Positions 62,907 through 64,000 of a stretch of 64,000 nucleotides of DNA are shown here, piece by piece. The translations under genes were made by a program, and so were the position numbers. The DNA lies in contig CAWEEP010000059.1 in assembly GCA_963808125.1 (NCBI GenBank), forward strand, positions 1 through 64,000. Reading direction: 5' to 3'. Source of the stretch: CAWEEP01 sp963808125 (GTDB lineage Bacteria > Chloroflexota > Dormibacteria > Aeolococcales > Aeolococcaceae). How positions within the stretch are numbered: the stretch's first letter is position 1; each line of letters begins with the position of its first letter. The notes beneath the pieces were generated by a model. It was not told the DNA's origin. It searched no databases and was given only the letters and a program-made list of their open reading frames with translations.

Positions 62907-63281
62907 CTACACGAACGCCATCAACTCCTCGATCAGACCGGTCAGCCTGCTCTCGTCGACCGGCTTGGCGAGCACCCCTGCCGCGCCGAGCTGGTTGGCC
63001 CGGTCACGGGAGTGCGTGTCCCCCGGCTCGATCAGCACCACCACGCCGCCGGGGGGGCACTGCGGGGTGAACCGGATGGCCTGGAAATACTCCAGGCCGT
63101 CGGTGTCGAGACCCACGTCGATGACCAGGATGTCGGGGTTGAGCTGGGGCAGCTCGGCGCGGATCTCCCGGACCGCCCGGACCCAACGCACCGTGTGGCC
63201 GCGTGACTTGAGGTGGGCGATGAGGGGCCTGGCCACCGCGCCGTGCTCCTCGGCGATGAGGATGCGTGCGGCCCTGCTCAT
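62907..63281 (-). CDS. Stand-alone response-regulator receiver domain
   Basis: 124 residues, receiver only. RILIAEEHGAVARPLIAHLKSRGH contains the acidic pocket, LNPDILVIDVGLDTDGLEYFQAI the phosphoacceptor Asp, VVVLIEPGDT the switch region, and GVLAKPVDESRLTGLIEEL the conserved Lys. The usual Thr/Ser switch residue is not obvious. No output domain or histidine kinase gene nearby. ATG 63281 has a -10 box six bases upstream. Confidence 0.85.
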   Translation of the reverse strand: MSRAARILIAEEHGAVARPLIAHLKSRGHTVRWVRAVREIRAELPQLNPDILVIDVGLDTDGLEYFQAIRFTPQCPPGGVVVLIEPGDTHSRDRANQLGAAGVLAKPVDESRLTGLIEELMAFV

Positions 63282-63287
63282 GCCGGG

Positions 63288-63293
63288 ATCGTA
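63288..63293 (-). promoter_or_regulatory. -10 box of the receiver gene
   Basis: TACGAT on the minus strand, six bases before ATG 63281; leaderless-type spacing. Confidence 0.5.
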
Positions 63294-63336
63294 GCGGCCT
63301 CGCGGCGGCACCTGCCCGGCGACGGCGGAGGTCGGC

Positions 63337-63342
63337 TATCCT
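63337..63342 (+). promoter_or_regulatory. -10 box of the last gene
   Basis: TATCCT on the plus strand, eight bases before ATG 63351. Confidence 0.45.
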
Positions 63343-63350
63343 GACCCTGG

Positions 63351-63983
63351 ATGGGACGGGTGCGGTCGATCCTCCAGGCCGCGAGGCTCCGCTCGGCGGG
63401 CGACGCCGAGCCTGCTGACCCCACGACGCCGACCGCTCACCGCGTCCTGGTCGACGCCAGCACCCGGACCTTCTGGTCGCGCGGCGCGACGGTCCCGGTG
63501 ACGCTGGTGGAGGCCGACGAGGTCCCGCCCCCCGGCAACGCACCAGGCCGGGTGAGGGCCATGGTCGCCGCCCACGAGCGCGGCACGGACGGCGCCGCGC
63601 GCCGAGGGACCGGGGATCCCGCGTTCAGCGAGACGCTGTTCGTGGAGCTGGTCCGTGGGGGGCAGTACGGGCGGGCCTTCGCTCTCCTGGCGCCCGGCTG
63701 CCAGCGCCGCTGGGGTACCGCCGAGCGCTTTGCCGCCGCGCACAGCGGCGATGCCCGGCGCCGCCTCCATGGCGTCACCGTGGTCGGAGTTCGCCGTCTC
63801 GAGGCGTGGTCCGACCCCGAGACGGGCGAACGCCATCGAGACGTCGCCGAACTCGATGTCGAATACAACTTCGACGCCGGGGCCCGGGCCGCTGTGCTCC
63901 GTCGGACGGTCCATCTCGTCGCCGTGGCGGGGACGTGGCGCTCCCTTTCCTACCCGGAGAGACCGGCCGGGGCCACCAGCTGA
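63351..63983 (+). CDS. Hypothetical protein, possibly NTF2-like C-terminus
   Basis: 210 residues. N-terminal 90 are Ala/Arg/Pro/Thr-rich and probably disordered. The C-terminal half looks globular: FVELVRGGQYGRAFALLAPGCQRRWGTAERFAAAH, then VTVVGVRRLEAW, RDVAELDVEYNF and VHLVAVAGTWRSLSYPE, a helix-then-beta order like NTF2-type or SnoaL-like domains. No catalytic residues can be assigned. Divergent from the receiver gene with only 69 bases between start codons. Confidence 0.5.
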   Translation: MGRVRSILQAARLRSAGDAEPADPTTPTAHRVLVDASTRTFWSRGATVPVTLVEADEVPPPGNAPGRVRAMVAAHERGTDGAARRGTGDPAFSETLFVELVRGGQYGRAFALLAPGCQRRWGTAERFAAAHSGDARRRLHGVTVVGVRRLEAWSDPETGERHRDVAELDVEYNFDAGARAAVLRRTVHLVAVAGTWRSLSYPERPAGATS

Positions 63984-64000
63984 TCGTCACCAGCTCAGAA

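Noticed and set aside
1..64000. CRISPR arrays, insertion sequences, phage or integrase genes
   Set aside because: No repeat-spacer pattern, transposase or integrase motif was found on either strand.

Overview
The window is a dense, high-GC stretch of bacterial chromosome (roughly 70% G+C by eye). It carries mostly housekeeping and envelope genes and no phage, insertion-sequence, CRISPR or rRNA sequence that I can recognise. Encoded functions include a menaquinone pathway, glycine cleavage GcvT/GcvH, a mycobacteria-like folB-folD-folC run, FemAB-type peptidoglycan ligases, YvcK, GTG/TTG starts, four-base GTGA/ATGA operon overlaps, and many genes that look leaderless. Together these point to an uncultured Terrabacteria lineage (Dormibacterota, Chloroflexota or Actinobacteriota-like). 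I infer the lineage from style and gene content; nothing here proves it.

Layout. 1-2.3 kb: end of a DEAD-box helicase, a damaged alpha/beta hydrolase, and a rhodanese-ThiF protein. 2.3-13.7 kb: menaquinone block (menD, menC, menA, menB on minus; menE, menG/ubiE, menF on plus) with a proline dehydrogenase and a membrane protein embedded, running into murE. 13.7-26.6 kb: rsmG, a secreted coiled-coil glucosaminidase-like protein, two small anchored proteins, gcvT-gcvH, an SDR, tRNA-Val(CAC), a WYL regulator, an unusual NRAMP-type transporter, a proline aminopeptidase, an AbrB-like protein, and rpsF-ssb-rpsR. 26.7-30.8 kb: serine synthesis (class V aminotransferase, serA, DUF1015). 31.5-40 kb: first surface-glycan region (DUF2079 membrane protein, GT2-methyltransferase fusion, two GT4 enzymes, coiled-coil methyltransferase). 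40-46 kb: HAD phosphatase, RHH protein, FmdB, thioredoxin, folate genes, XRE regulator with a visible operator. 46-52 kb: D,D-carboxypeptidase, HU, two FemAB ligases, YvcK. 52-63 kb: second glycan region, with UDP-sugar dehydrogenase, a GT-C enzyme facing the remnant of its own paralogue, a heptose-like sugar-nucleotide set, RmlC/RmlA-type enzymes and an FkbM methyltransferase. The window closes with a lone receiver domain and an uncharacterised protein.

Two features of the whole window matter for any reader. First, about nineteen conserved genes, including near-universal ones and a tRNA, carry single-base insertions or deletions, often in C or G runs. This looks like uncorrected consensus error in an assembly rather than gene decay, so the affected genes are annotated here as whole loci with the shift position stated. 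Second, at least fourteen transcription-unit heads show a TANNNT -10 box ending 6-8 bases before an ATG/GTG with no room for a leader, which is the signature of leaderless mRNAs.

How the parts fit: the respiratory quinone block, serine/glycine/folate one-carbon genes and translation genes are core metabolism. MurE, FemAB pair, D,D-carboxypeptidase, PcsB-like protein and YvcK form a peptidoglycan theme, and the two glycan regions supply activated sugars and transferases for a surface polymer.
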